From Brenneria goodwinii (GTDB lineage: Bacteria; Pseudomonadota; Gammaproteobacteria; Enterobacterales; Enterobacteriaceae), in the NCBI RefSeq assembly GCF_002291445.1, contig NZ_CP014137.1, positions 4,650,001 through 4,714,000 on the forward strand: a stretch of DNA of 64,000 nucleotides, given 5' to 3'. Below are positions 1-7,917 of this stretch, one piece after another (position 1 is the first letter of the stretch; each line of letters starts with the position of its first letter). The position numbers were made by a program, and so were the translations under genes. Under the pieces are notes generated by a model. That model was given only the letters and a program-made list of their open reading frames with translations, ran no database searches and was not told the origin of the DNA.

Positions 1-483
1 CTGAATCGCGGTCGTTCGATGGATGAAGTCATGGCGACCATCACGGACTCGATTAAAATCATTGCCATGATGCTGTTGATTTTGGGCGGCGGCGGCGCGT
101 TTAAACAGGTATTGGTGGACAGCGGCGTAGACAAATACATCGCCGCCATGATGGAAGGCAGTTCCATTTCCCCCATTTTACTGGCCTGGCTGATTGCCGC
201 CACGCTGCGCATCGCGCTGGGATCGGCGACGGTCGCCGCGATCACCGCCGGCGGGATCGCCGCGCCGCTGATCGCATCCACCGGCGCCAGCCCCGAACTG
301 ATGGTGATTGCCGTTGGGTCCGGCAGCGTGATTTTCTCTCACGTGAACGACCCCGGCTTCTGGCTGTTCAAAGAGTATTTCAATCTGACGATTATGGAAA
401 CCATCAAGTCCTGGTCGGCGCTGGAGACGATTATCTCCGTCTGCGGACTGGTCGGGTGCCTGCTGTTGGCGATGGTTGTGTGA
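1..483 (+). CDS. gntU: Gluconate permease, GntP family, C-terminal part
   Basis: This is the last 160 codons of a gluconate:H+ symporter of the inner membrane. The reading frame is open from base 1, so the gene starts outside the window. The visible part is hydrophobic, with at least three membrane segments, and carries the family motifs GGGGAFKQVLVDSGV, LRIALGSATVAAITAGG and the SHVNDPGFWLFKEYF stretch that is nearly invariant in GntT/GntU/GntP/IdnT. The position next to yhgN and asd is that of gntU in E. coli, so the low-affinity permease is the likeliest identity; gntT cannot be excluded from this fragment alone. It would feed 6-phosphogluconate metabolism together with gntK, which lies outside the window. 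Confidence 0.82.
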   Translation: MNRGRSMDEVMATITDSIKIIAMMLLILGGGGAFKQVLVDSGVDKYIAAMMEGSSISPILLAWLIAATLRIALGSATVAAITAGGIAAPLIASTGASPELMVIAVGSGSVIFSHVNDPGFWLFKEYFNLTIMETIKSWSALETIISVCGLVGCLLLAMVV

Positions 484-494
484 CGAAGCGTTAT

Positions 495-521
495 CAGGCG
501 GAGTTTTCCTCCGCCTGCGTT
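495..521 (+). terminator. Hairpin terminator after the gluconate permease
   Basis: A perfect 9-bp stem CAGGCGGAG/CTCCGCCTG (495-503 with 509-517) and a 5-nt loop lie 12 bases after the permease stop codon. Only a short T run follows (CGTTT), so termination may be partial. The neighbouring yhgN gene converges on it from the other side. Confidence 0.6.
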
Positions 522-672
522 TGCAGACAAACCTGTCTGTGAAGTCGAAATATCCGCGGCGATCACGGGGGTGAGGACTCCCCCCGTGTTTCCCCTACCA
601 AAACGCGTGCGTTTTTGAACGCCGCTGGCGGGGCGAATGGTAAATCGCCTGAGACGGCGTTTATTTACCGTG

Positions 673-1266
673 TTACAGCTTCATATACGCCCGTATGCCA
701 TCCAGGAACATCTGCGTTGATAGCATCACCAGAATTAATCCCATCAGCTTTTCCAGCGCACTAACGCCTTTCTCACCCAGCAAACGTAAAAACAGGTTCG
801 ACATTAGCAGGATCACGAAAGAGATCGACCAGGCGATAAATAGCGCTAACGTCAGGTGGGGCAGTTGGTCGGGATATTGATGGGAAAGCAGCATCAGCGC
901 CGCCAGAATCGACGGACCGGCAACCAGTGGGATCGCCATCGGCACCAGAAAGGGTTCTTCTCCAGCCGGTAAACCGCTTTTGTGGCCTTCCTGCGAGGGG
1001 AAGATCATGCGGATGGCGATCAGGAACAATATGATTCCGCCGGAAATCGATACCGTTTCGGTGCGCAGGTTCAGAAAGGCCAGGATCCGCTCGCCGGCGA
1101 AGAGGAAAATCAGCATCAAACCCAGCGCGATAAGCATTTCACGGATGAGTACGACGCGTCGGCGTTTAGGATCCAGATGTTTCAGCACCGACATGAAAAT
1201 AGGCAGATTGCCGAGTGGATCCATAATTAACAGCAACAGCACGGTTGCTGAGATCATTTCTGTCAT
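673..1266 (-). CDS. yhgN: MarC/YhgN family inner-membrane protein
   Basis: 197-residue integral membrane protein of the UPF0056/MarC family, about six membrane helices; its biochemical role is unknown in any organism I can recall. Recognisable family stretches are LLLLIMDPLGNLPIFMSVLKH near the N-terminus, SISGGIILFLIAIRMIFPS and PLVAGPSILAALMLLSHQYP in the middle, and LRLLGEKGVSALEKLMGLIL near the end. The frame is open 13 codons further upstream, but the ATG at 1266 gives exactly the 197 residues of E. coli YhgN and has AGGAG 12 bases upstream. It sits between the gluconate permease and asd as in E. coli, and reads opposite to both. Confidence 0.9.
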   Translation of the reverse strand: MTEMISATVLLLLIMDPLGNLPIFMSVLKHLDPKRRRVVLIREMLIALGLMLIFLFAGERILAFLNLRTETVSISGGIILFLIAIRMIFPSQEGHKSGLPAGEEPFLVPMAIPLVAGPSILAALMLLSHQYPDQLPHLTLALFIAWSISFVILLMSNLFLRLLGEKGVSALEKLMGLILVMLSTQMFLDGIRAYMKL

Positions 1267-1406
1267 TTTAGTATTTTGCTCCTGAACGCCAATGTGGTAC
1301 GTCATCCTGCATAAAAACAGATGATATTAGAATGACTGCTGAAAAACGTCGCGCTATCGAATAAATTCACTTGCGACTTTGCGTACATTTTGTATGGTTA
1401 AAGTCG

Positions 1407-1519
1407 TTATACCCTTCATATTTCAGGTTGCAGGCGTGTTGGCTGCGTTCATTTACTCGAATTGTCTGGTTGTAGCCAGTTTATCGGAGTTCGTTCGCCT
1501 GCCGCTGTATTGGGTATAC
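1407..1519. repeat. ERIC-like intergenic repeat (degenerate)
   Basis: About 113 bp bounded by TATACCC and GGGTATA, with the internal ERIC landmarks TTCAGGTTGCAGG and GTTGGCTGCG in the expected order. The central part (CCCCAGTCACTTA-type core) is much altered, so this is a diverged copy. It lies in the 482-bp gap between the divergent yhgN and asd genes. ERIC elements form extended hairpins when transcribed; no coding potential is implied. Confidence 0.7.
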
Positions 1520-1548
1520 TCTTAATATGTTTACTATCAATTACTACA

Positions 1549-1701
1549 CTAAGAGCCTATCCCAGTAGGCGTTATTGGCGCAGGCAGTTTGGACACGGAC
1601 AGCGCGCAGAAACCGGAGCGTACACGTAGTACGTGAGGATTTCGAGCACTGCCCAGGGCCAAAATGGCAAGTGAAATAGCCCTAATGGGATAGTCTCTAA
1701 G
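1549..1701. repeat. About 150-bp MITE-like inverted-repeat element
   Basis: A 153-bp block with 21-bp imperfect terminal inverted repeats (18 of 21 pairs): the left end reads AGAGCCTATCCCAGTAGG and the right end CCTAATGGGATAGTCTCT. It has no gene of its own. One antisense frame would give a tail ending YVYAPVSARCPCPNCLRQ, a string I associate with spurious ORF ends created by a dispersed repeat in soft-rot enterobacteria. No clear target-site duplication was found. It ends 48 bases before the asd start, so it may carry or replace part of the asd promoter. Confidence 0.65.
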
Positions 1702-1748
1702 ACTGCATCCAGGATTCTTTTTGTTACCCCCAAGGTAGGACAGTTACC

Positions 1749-2852
1749 ATGAAAAATGTTGGTTTTATTGGCTGGCGCGGTATGGTCGGTTCGGTTCTCA
1801 TGCAACGCATGGTCGAAGAACGCGACTTCGACGCGATCCGCCCGGTATTCTTTTCCACTTCTCAGCACGGTGAACCGGCGCCAACGTTGGGAGGTCAGCA
1901 AGGCGTGTTGCAGGACGCTTACGATCTGGATGCGTTGCGTGCGCTGGATATCATTATCACCTGTCAGGGCGGCGATTATACCAATGAAATTTATCCAAAG
2001 CTGCGCGAAAGCGGCTGGCAGGGGTATTGGATTGACGCCGCCTCCTCTCTGCGCATGAAGGATGACGCCATTATTATTCTTGATCCGGTTAACCATGAAG
2101 TGATCAGGAAGGGGCTGGATAACGGCATTAAAACCTTTGTCGGCGGCAACTGCACCGTCAGCCTGATGCTGATGTCGCTGGGCGGCCTGTTCGCCAACGA
2201 TCTGGTGGATTGGGTTTCGGTCTCCACTTATCAGGCGGCTTCCGGCGGCGGCGCACGTCATATGCGCGAGCTTCTGGTGCAAATGGGTATGTTGAATGGT
2301 GAAGTTGCGAAAGAGCTTCAGGATCCCGCTTCAGCCATTCTGGATATCGAACGTAAAGTTACCGCGCTGACCCGCAGCGGCACGCTGCCGACCGATAACT
2401 TCGGCGTGCCTTTGGCGGGCAGCCTGATCCCGTGGATCGACAAGCAGTTGGATAACGGCCAAAGCCGCGAAGAGTGGAAAGGTCAGGCGGAAACCAACAA
2501 GATCCTCAACACCGGCAGCGTGATCCCGGTTGACGGTCTGTGCGTTCGCGTCGGCGCGCTGCGTTGTCATAGCCAGGCTTTCACCATCAAACTGAAAAAA
2601 GATGTGGCGCTGCCGGAAATTGAACAGATGCTGGCGACCCATAACGACTGGGTGAAAGTGGTGCCGAACGATCGCGACGTGACGATGCGTGAGCTGACGC
2701 CGGCAGCGGTGACCGGTACGCTGTCTACCCCGGTTGGCCGTTTGCGTAAACTGAATATGGGGCCGGAATATCTGTCCGCGTTTACGGTTGGCGATCAGCT
2801 GCTGTGGGGCGCTGCTGAACCGTTGCGCCGTATGCTGCGTATTCTGCTGTAA
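1749..2852 (+). CDS. asd: Aspartate-semialdehyde dehydrogenase
   Basis: Cytoplasmic enzyme that reduces L-aspartyl-4-phosphate to aspartate semialdehyde with NADPH, the branch-point step for lysine, diaminopimelate, threonine, methionine and isoleucine. The protein has 367 residues, the same as E. coli Asd. It shows the NADP-binding start NVGFIGWRGMVGSVLMQRM and the catalytic cysteine in GGNCTVSL (C135). The ATG at 1749 follows an AGG-containing ribosome site (CAAGGTAGGACAGTTACC). The gene is normally essential and stands alone here, with the MITE-like element immediately upstream and a hairpin just downstream. Confidence 0.98.
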   Translation: MKNVGFIGWRGMVGSVLMQRMVEERDFDAIRPVFFSTSQHGEPAPTLGGQQGVLQDAYDLDALRALDIIITCQGGDYTNEIYPKLRESGWQGYWIDAASSLRMKDDAIIILDPVNHEVIRKGLDNGIKTFVGGNCTVSLMLMSLGGLFANDLVDWVSVSTYQAASGGGARHMRELLVQMGMLNGEVAKELQDPASAILDIERKVTALTRSGTLPTDNFGVPLAGSLIPWIDKQLDNGQSREEWKGQAETNKILNTGSVIPVDGLCVRVGALRCHSQAFTIKLKKDVALPEIEQMLATHNDWVKVVPNDRDVTMRELTPAAVTGTLSTPVGRLRKLNMGPEYLSAFTVGDQLLWGAAEPLRRMLRILL

Positions 2853-2865
2853 TCCTTCTCCCGAT

Positions 2866-2894
2866 CTGACGTAGCGCCTCAGGCGTTGCGTCAG
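2866..2894 (+). terminator. Hairpin after asd
   Basis: An imperfect stem of about 14 bp, CTGACGTAGCGCCT against AGGCGTTGCGTCAG, begins 14 bases after the asd stop and is followed by GTTATTCTT. It is a likely Rho-independent terminator, though with a weak T tract. Confidence 0.55.
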
Positions 2895-3031
2895 GTTATT
2901 CTTCCGCGTGATTGCGCCGGCCGAATGTCTTCGATTTCCGCTAAATTGATATTGTACGTATGCATCACGCCGTCTGCCTTTTATAATGCCGGCAAACTTC
3001 CCCTCCATTCTCTTTCCCTACGAGGCTGACG

Positions 3032-3430
3032 GTGCAAAGACTGACGATTTCAATGGACGATCAACTGGCGCAGAACTTTGATGAACTGATGCGGCGTAAA
3101 GGCTATGCCAATCGTTCAGAAGCGTTCCGCGATATGCTGCGTCGCGAACTGGGCGAAATGACGCTGGAGACGGATAAAAATGGCGTCTGCGTGGCGGTGT
3201 TGAGCTACGTCTACGATCATCATGAGCGTCAGCTTTCCAGTCGGCTTGCCGATATGCAGCACGAACATCACGATTTAACGGTTTCCACCATGCATACGCA
3301 TCTGAGCCATGAGGAGTGCGTGGAAACGATTATTTTGCGCGGCGCCACGTCGCAGGTTGAGCGTTTTGCCGAGTCGGTGATGGCGCAGACCGGCGTGCGC
3401 CACGGGCGATTGAATCTTATTCCGCTGTAA
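3032..3430 (+). CDS. nikR: Nickel-responsive regulator NikR
   Basis: 132-residue ribbon-helix-helix repressor; E. coli NikR has 133. Residues 1-45 form the DNA-binding RHH domain (MQRLTISMDDQLAQNFDEL, NRSEAFRDMLR). The C-terminal ACT-like domain carries the high-affinity Ni2+ ligands: H77 in QHEHH, H88 and H90 in MHTHL, and C96 in HEEC. Ni-bound NikR represses nickel-import genes, and a matching operator lies at 3528-3554 in front of the next operon. The start is GTG at 3032 with CGAGG upstream. Unlike E. coli, where nikR follows nikE, the regulator here comes first and is separated from the transporter operon by about 300 bp. Confidence 0.96.
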   Translation: MQRLTISMDDQLAQNFDELMRRKGYANRSEAFRDMLRRELGEMTLETDKNGVCVAVLSYVYDHHERQLSSRLADMQHEHHDLTVSTMHTHLSHEECVETIILRGATSQVERFAESVMAQTGVRHGRLNLIPL

Positions 3431-3527
3431 TGTCTTCAAGGCCGGCATCGGCGGGTACTTTCCGCCTCCCGGTCTGTGGGTAAAACCCAAGGTTGCTTGC
3501 AGGCGTAAGTTACGTTAGATCAAAAAA

Positions 3528-3554
3528 GTATGATTTTTTTTGTAAAGTTCATAC
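3528..3554. promoter_or_regulatory. Putative NikR operator upstream of the nik operon
   Basis: The palindromic half-sites GTATGA (3528-3533) and TCATAC (3549-3554) are exact copies of the E. coli NikR half-sites, extended by one more symmetric pair (A...T). The spacer here is 15 bases, mostly T, against 16 in E. coli. It lies about 100 bp after nikR and 180 bp before the methyltransferase start, consistent with repression of the nik operon at high nickel. The unusual spacing lowers confidence slightly. Confidence 0.75.
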
Positions 3555-3599
3555 TCCACGGTTAAATCATTCCCTCCTATCTGATATAAATCGGGCATA

Positions 3600-3665
3600 G
3601 AAAAAACGCCGCCCTGCGACGGCGACAAAGGTGGTGGGCGGAAAGCCCGTCAGCGAAAAGAATTG
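3600..3665 (+). promoter_or_regulatory. Structured leader before the nik operon
   Basis: Between the NikR site and the first gene are two consecutive short hairpins: CGCCG(8-nt loop)CGGCG at 3607-3624 and GGGC(GGAAA)GCCC at 3636-3648. I cannot match this to a known riboswitch class; no cobalamin-box or NiCo signature was recognised. It may simply be a stable 5' leader. The 305-bp gap between nikR and the next gene holds only this leader and the NikR operator. Confidence 0.3.
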
Positions 3666-3736
3666 TTTTCCTGTTCAGTACCGGTGCGTTGGTGAGGTAC
3701 ACGCCCGGTCTGAGCGCTTTTACAGGATCAACCCGC

Positions 3737-4516
3737 GTGAGCCAACTCCTTGTCGAAAATGAAAGCCGTGAGCTATTGGATGATGTGCAGTGCTACTGGA
3801 CGTCCCGCGCCGCCAGCTACAGTAAACTGAACGCCGCCGAACTGGCCAACGCCAAACGCGACGCCTGGCTGCAAAAAATCAACGAATACGCGCCGCGCAA
3901 ACCGGTATTAAAGGTACTGGATATTGGCAGCGGGCCGGGATTTTTTGCCGTTATGATGGCGCTGGCCGGGCATCAGGTGACGGCGGTCGATATTACGCAG
4001 GCGATGCTGGATCAGGCGCGCGCTAATGCGGCGCGCTACGGCGCTGAGGTGAACTTCGTGTCATCAGACGTTCATACGCTGCCGTTTGCCGACGCGCGTT
4101 TTGATCTGATTGTGACGCGTAATGTGACCTGGAATCTGGACGATCCGCAGCGCGCCTATGAAGAGTGGCATCGGGTGCTGGCGCCGGGGGGCCGGTTGAT
4201 TAATTTCGACGCCAACTGGTATCTGCAACTGTTCGATGAGCAAAGCCGTCTTGGCTATCTGGCGGATCGGGCCAACGCCCGCTATCTGGGACTGGACGAT
4301 CACTACGTCAATACCGATACCGTCGCGATGGAAAACATCGCCCGCCAGCTGCCGCTCAGCCGTGAGCGCCGTCCGCAGTGGGATACGCAGGCGTTGCTGC
4401 GATGCGGCTATCGCAAAATCATGCTGGATACGCGCGTTGGCGATGAACTGTGGGATGAGACGGAAAAGGTGAATTACGCCTCGACGCCGATGTTTTTGAT
4501 CTGTGCGGAAAAGTAG
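3737..4516 (+). CDS. SAM-dependent methyltransferase in the nickel operon
   Basis: 259-residue class I methyltransferase of the Methyltransf_11 type. The SAM-binding motif I is VLDIGSGPGFFAV, followed by the acidic loop VTAVDIT, then LPFADARFDLIVTRNVTWNLDDP and LAPGGRLINFDANWY. The frame is open from a TTG at 3689, but the GTG at 3737 is preferred because AGGA lies nine bases upstream and the added N-terminal residues look non-native. It is the first gene of the nik operon; nikA starts 14 bases after its stop. The substrate is unknown. Co-transcription with a nickel importer suggests modification of a nickel-chelating small molecule or a nickel-homeostasis partner, but that is inference. Confidence 0.85.
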   Translation: MSQLLVENESRELLDDVQCYWTSRAASYSKLNAAELANAKRDAWLQKINEYAPRKPVLKVLDIGSGPGFFAVMMALAGHQVTAVDITQAMLDQARANAARYGAEVNFVSSDVHTLPFADARFDLIVTRNVTWNLDDPQRAYEEWHRVLAPGGRLINFDANWYLQLFDEQSRLGYLADRANARYLGLDDHYVNTDTVAMENIARQLPLSRERRPQWDTQALLRCGYRKIMLDTRVGDELWDETEKVNYASTPMFLICAEK

Positions 4517-4529
4517 CCGCGGGGGCGCA

Positions 4530-6107
4530 ATGAGGCCGATGCGAGCCATGCTGCTGCGAATTGCCGCGCTGGCATTACTGATGGTGGGGAGCCTGCCCAC
4601 AGGCGCGGCGGAAAACACGCTTGACTATGCCAGCGTCAATGATATCCAGGACATTAACCCGCATCTTTATCGCGGTGAGATGGCCGCGCAGAATATGGTG
4701 TTTGAGCCGCTGGTGATGAATAGCGAACAGGGCATGCGGCCGTGGCTGGCGCAAAGCTGGGAGATCTCGCCGGACGGTAAGCGCTATACCTTTCACCTGC
4801 GTCACGGCGTGACCTTCAGCGACGGCGAAAGGTTTGATGCCCAGGCGGTAAAACAGAACATCGAGGCGGTGTTGGCGAATTATCAGCGCCATGCCTGGCT
4901 TGAACTGGTTCGGCAGATCGATAGCGTCAAGGTCGTGGATGATTATACCGTCGCGCTGTATCTGAAAAATCCCTATTACCCTACGCTGGTGGAGCTTGGA
5001 TTAACCCGGCCTTTCCGTTTTATCTCCCCGAAAGATTTTATTAACGGTGAAACCAAGAACGGCGTCAGCGCTTATGCCGGAACCGGGCCGTGGCTGCTGG
5101 CGGAGTATGTACAAAATCAGTATGCCGTATTTAACGCCAATCCCCGCTACTGGGGAACGCCGCCAAGGCTTCATCGGGTGGTGTGGAGAGTCATTCCCGA
5201 TCGTCAAAGCATGCTGCTGGCGTTGGAGAAAGGCGACATTCAGCTGATTTTCGGCGCGGATGGCGACATGCTGGACGGCGACAGTTTTATGGCGTTGCAG
5301 GCGGGCGGCAAGTTTCATACCGCCATCAGCGAGCCGGTGGCGTCACGGGCGTTGGTGTTGAACAGCGCCCGACCGATTACCGCCGATCGTCAGGTACGGC
5401 TCGCCTTACAGTATGCGGTGGATAAGCAGGCGATTGCCCAAGGCGTGATGGCGGGCAGCGAAAGCGTGGCGGATACGCTGCTGGCGCGTAACGTTCCCTA
5501 TGCCGATATCGCTGATTTGCCGATTTATCGCTATGACATGGCCACAGCCAATGCCTTGTTAGACGAGGCCGGATGGCGGCTCCCCGCAGGCCGCGCAATC
5601 CGTGAGAAGCAGGGCAGGCCGCTGCGGTTGGTGTTCTCTTACAACGCCAATAACGCGGGAGAAAAGCAAATCGCCGAAGTGATACAAAGCAATTTCCGAC
5701 AGGTGGGGGTGGACGTCACGCTGATTGGCGAAGAAAAACAGGCTTACCTGGACAGGCAGAAATCCGGTGATTTTGACCTGCAATACTCTTTGTCCTGGGG
5801 CAAACCTTACGATCCGCAGTCGTATGTTTCTTCGTTTCGTATTCCCGCGCATGCTGATTACCAGGGGCAAAAGGGGTTACCGGGCAAAGCCGAACTGGAT
5901 GCGCTGATTGGCCGGGTGTTGATTACCCCGGATGACGAGCAGCGCCGGCAACTGTACCGCCAGATATTTATGACGCTGGCGCAGGAAGCGGTTTATATCC
6001 CGTTGACCTATTCCCGCACCAAAGCCGTGTTCAGCGCTCATCTGCAAGGCGTGACGTTTAATCCTTCCCAGTATGAGATCCCGTTTGAAAAGATGTACTG
6101 GCGTTAA
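4530..6107 (+). CDS. nikA: Nickel ABC transporter periplasmic binding protein NikA
   Basis: 525-residue solute-binding protein of the peptide/nickel family (SBP_bac_5); E. coli NikA has 524. A signal peptide covers residues 1 to about 27 (hydrophobic LLRIAALALLMVGSL, then GAA). The mature start NTLDYASVNDIQDINPHLYRG and the family signature region WEISPDGKRYTFHLRHGVTFSDG are clear. It binds Ni2+, normally as a chelate with a small organic ligand, and delivers it to NikBC. The ATG at 4530 is chosen because upstream codons overlap the methyltransferase end and a purine-rich site (GCGGGGGCG) precedes it. Other oligopeptide-type ligands are possible, but the NikR site and neighbours favour nickel. 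Confidence 0.9.
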   Translation: MRPMRAMLLRIAALALLMVGSLPTGAAENTLDYASVNDIQDINPHLYRGEMAAQNMVFEPLVMNSEQGMRPWLAQSWEISPDGKRYTFHLRHGVTFSDGERFDAQAVKQNIEAVLANYQRHAWLELVRQIDSVKVVDDYTVALYLKNPYYPTLVELGLTRPFRFISPKDFINGETKNGVSAYAGTGPWLLAEYVQNQYAVFNANPRYWGTPPRLHRVVWRVIPDRQSMLLALEKGDIQLIFGADGDMLDGDSFMALQAGGKFHTAISEPVASRALVLNSARPITADRQVRLALQYAVDKQAIAQGVMAGSESVADTLLARNVPYADIADLPIYRYDMATANALLDEAGWRLPAGRAIREKQGRPLRLVFSYNANNAGEKQIAEVIQSNFRQVGVDVTLIGEEKQAYLDRQKSGDFDLQYSLSWGKPYDPQSYVSSFRIPAHADYQGQKGLPGKAELDALIGRVLITPDDEQRRQLYRQIFMTLAQEAVYIPLTYSRTKAVFSAHLQGVTFNPSQYEIPFEKMYWR

Positions 6108-6114
6108 TGAACGG

Positions 6115-7053
6115 ATGAAGCGCTATCTCTTCCGCCGCTTGCTGCTGATGATCCCGCTGATCCTGGCGATATCCTGGATCGCCTTTGCGTTGATCCAGCT
6201 TTCTCCTTCCGATCCCGCCGAAGTTGCGCTGCGCGTTAACATGATTGTGCCGACGGATGAGGCCATAGCGGCAATGCGCCATGAGTTGGGGCTGGACCGG
6301 TCGTTCTGGCAGCAATACCTTTCCTGGTTGCTGCGCTGCCTGCATCTGGATTTCGGCACCTCGTTCGTTACCCGAACCAGCGTGCGGCAGGCGCTCATGA
6401 TCGCCTTGCCCGCCACGCTATGGCTGGCCGCCGGCGCTCTGGGCATCATCCTGCTGTTTTCGCTGTCGTTGGCCATGCTGTGCGTAGCAACCCAGGGGCG
6501 CTGGCAGGATAAACTTGTGCGTACGTTGCTGTTCCTGCTTACCGCGATGCCCAATTACTGGTTGGGCCTGCTGCTGATCTGGCTGCTGTCGGTCAAACTG
6601 AATTGGTTGCCTATCGGGGGGATTCAGGAGCCGGGCGCGGCGATCCTGCCCGCATTGACGCTGGCGCTGGGCTATATCGGCACCTATGTTCGTCTGCTGC
6701 GCAACAACATGCTGGGGCAGCTTAACCAGCCTTACGTCGAATATGCCCAGGCGCGTGGATTGAGCGCCCGGCGCATCCTCTGGCGGCATGTGTTGATTAA
6801 CGCCCTCTATTCGCCTCTGGTGGCGCTAGGCATGAGTATTCCCAGGCTGATTGCCGGTACGCTGGTTATCGAAAACGTTTTTTCCTGGCCCGGTTTGGGG
6901 CGGCTATGCGTGACGGCGATTTTTAACCGCGATTACCCGGTCATTCAGGCTTATGTCCTGTTGATGGCGCTGCTGTTCGTCGTGATGAATTTCATCATTG
7001 ATTTACTGCAAATGTGGCTGGATCCCCGTTTGCGGCGCGGTATCGCCGGATGA
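6115..7053 (+). CDS. nikB: Nickel ABC transporter permease NikB
   Basis: 312-residue inner-membrane permease of the DppB/OppB type; E. coli NikB has 314. It opens with the typical MKRYLFRRLLLMIPLILAISW helix, has about six membrane segments, and carries the EAA loop (EYAQARGLSARRILWRHVLINAL) that contacts the ATPase, plus ENVFSWPGLGRLCVTAIFNRDYPVIQ near the C-terminus, almost identical to E. coli NikB. The ATG at 6115 lies just after the nikA stop. It pairs with NikC to form the channel. Confidence 0.92.
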   Translation: MKRYLFRRLLLMIPLILAISWIAFALIQLSPSDPAEVALRVNMIVPTDEAIAAMRHELGLDRSFWQQYLSWLLRCLHLDFGTSFVTRTSVRQALMIALPATLWLAAGALGIILLFSLSLAMLCVATQGRWQDKLVRTLLFLLTAMPNYWLGLLLIWLLSVKLNWLPIGGIQEPGAAILPALTLALGYIGTYVRLLRNNMLGQLNQPYVEYAQARGLSARRILWRHVLINALYSPLVALGMSIPRLIAGTLVIENVFSWPGLGRLCVTAIFNRDYPVIQAYVLLMALLFVVMNFIIDLLQMWLDPRLRRGIAG

Positions 7054-7889
7054 TGCGGCGTCTCTGGCCGCGGCTGAAACAGGACAAGCTGGCGCTGGCG
7101 TGTCTGTGTTTTCTGGCGTTGCTGCTGCTGGCCGGTTTACTGGCGCCCTGGATTGCGCCGCACGATCCGCTGCTGGTGTCGTGGCGCGATAAATATCATG
7201 ACATCAGCCTGGATTATCCGCTGGGCGCCGACCATCTGGGGCGATGTGTTCTGTCCCGCCTGTTGTTCGGCATTCGCACCACGGTGTGGGTATCGCTACT
7301 GGCGATGGCGGTCACGCTGACGTTCGGGATGCTGATCGGTATGCTGGCGGGTTACTTTCGCGGGCGTGTTGATGCCGTATTGATGCGCTTGTCTGACGTG
7401 ATGCTGTCTTTCCCCGGCGAAGTGATGATTTTTGCGCTGGTGGGGATCCTGGGGCCGGGGCTGGGCAATATCATACTGGCGGTGCTGTTGGTGAAATGGG
7501 CCTGGTATGCCCGGATGATCCGCGGCATCGTACTGCAATATAGCGACCAGCACTACATTCATTACGCCAGACTGATCGGCGGAAGGCCGCGTTACATCAT
7601 CCTGCGGCACCTGCTGCCGGTAACGGCGGCTGAAATGACGGTGCTGGCGACCACCGACAGCGGCGCGGTGATCCTGCTGCTATCGGCATTGTCTTTTATC
7701 GGACTCGGCGTTCAGCCGCCCACCCCGGAATGGGGCGCGATGCTGGGTGAGGCGAAGAACGTGATGATGATACATCCGGAGCAGATGTTGCCCGCCGGAG
7801 CGGCCATCGTGCTGACGGTAGCGGCGTTTAACTATCTGGGCGATTTTCTGCGCGATGTGTTGGATATGCAAGGAGCCACTGGAGATTGA
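7050..7889 (+). CDS. nikC: Nickel ABC transporter permease NikC
   Basis: 279-residue second permease subunit (DppC/OppC type; E. coli NikC 277). A first transmembrane helix (LALACLCFLALLLLAGLLAPW) is followed by the APHDP...HPLGADHLGR-type periplasmic motif, here YPLGADHLGRCVLSRLLFG, and the EAA loop (HYARLIGGRPRYIILRHLLPV). The start ATGATG overlaps the nikB stop by four bases. No nikD or nikE ATPase gene follows: the next genes are on the opposite strand, so the importer as encoded here lacks its energy-coupling subunits and must borrow them or be inactive. Confidence 0.9.
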   Translation: MMRRLWPRLKQDKLALACLCFLALLLLAGLLAPWIAPHDPLLVSWRDKYHDISLDYPLGADHLGRCVLSRLLFGIRTTVWVSLLAMAVTLTFGMLIGMLAGYFRGRVDAVLMRLSDVMLSFPGEVMIFALVGILGPGLGNIILAVLLVKWAWYARMIRGIVLQYSDQHYIHYARLIGGRPRYIILRHLLPVTAAEMTVLATTDSGAVILLLSALSFIGLGVQPPTPEWGAMLGEAKNVMMIHPEQMLPAGAAIVLTVAAFNYLGDFLRDVLDMQGATGD

Positions 7890-7917
7890 GTCGTCGTTAG
7901 GCTCTCTGCTGTTATTC

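Noticed and set aside
1572..2282. 236-codon frame antisense to asd running into the repeat
   Set aside because: It is a shadow of asd whose C-terminal end is contributed by the 153-bp repeat element; no independent ribosome site or domain.
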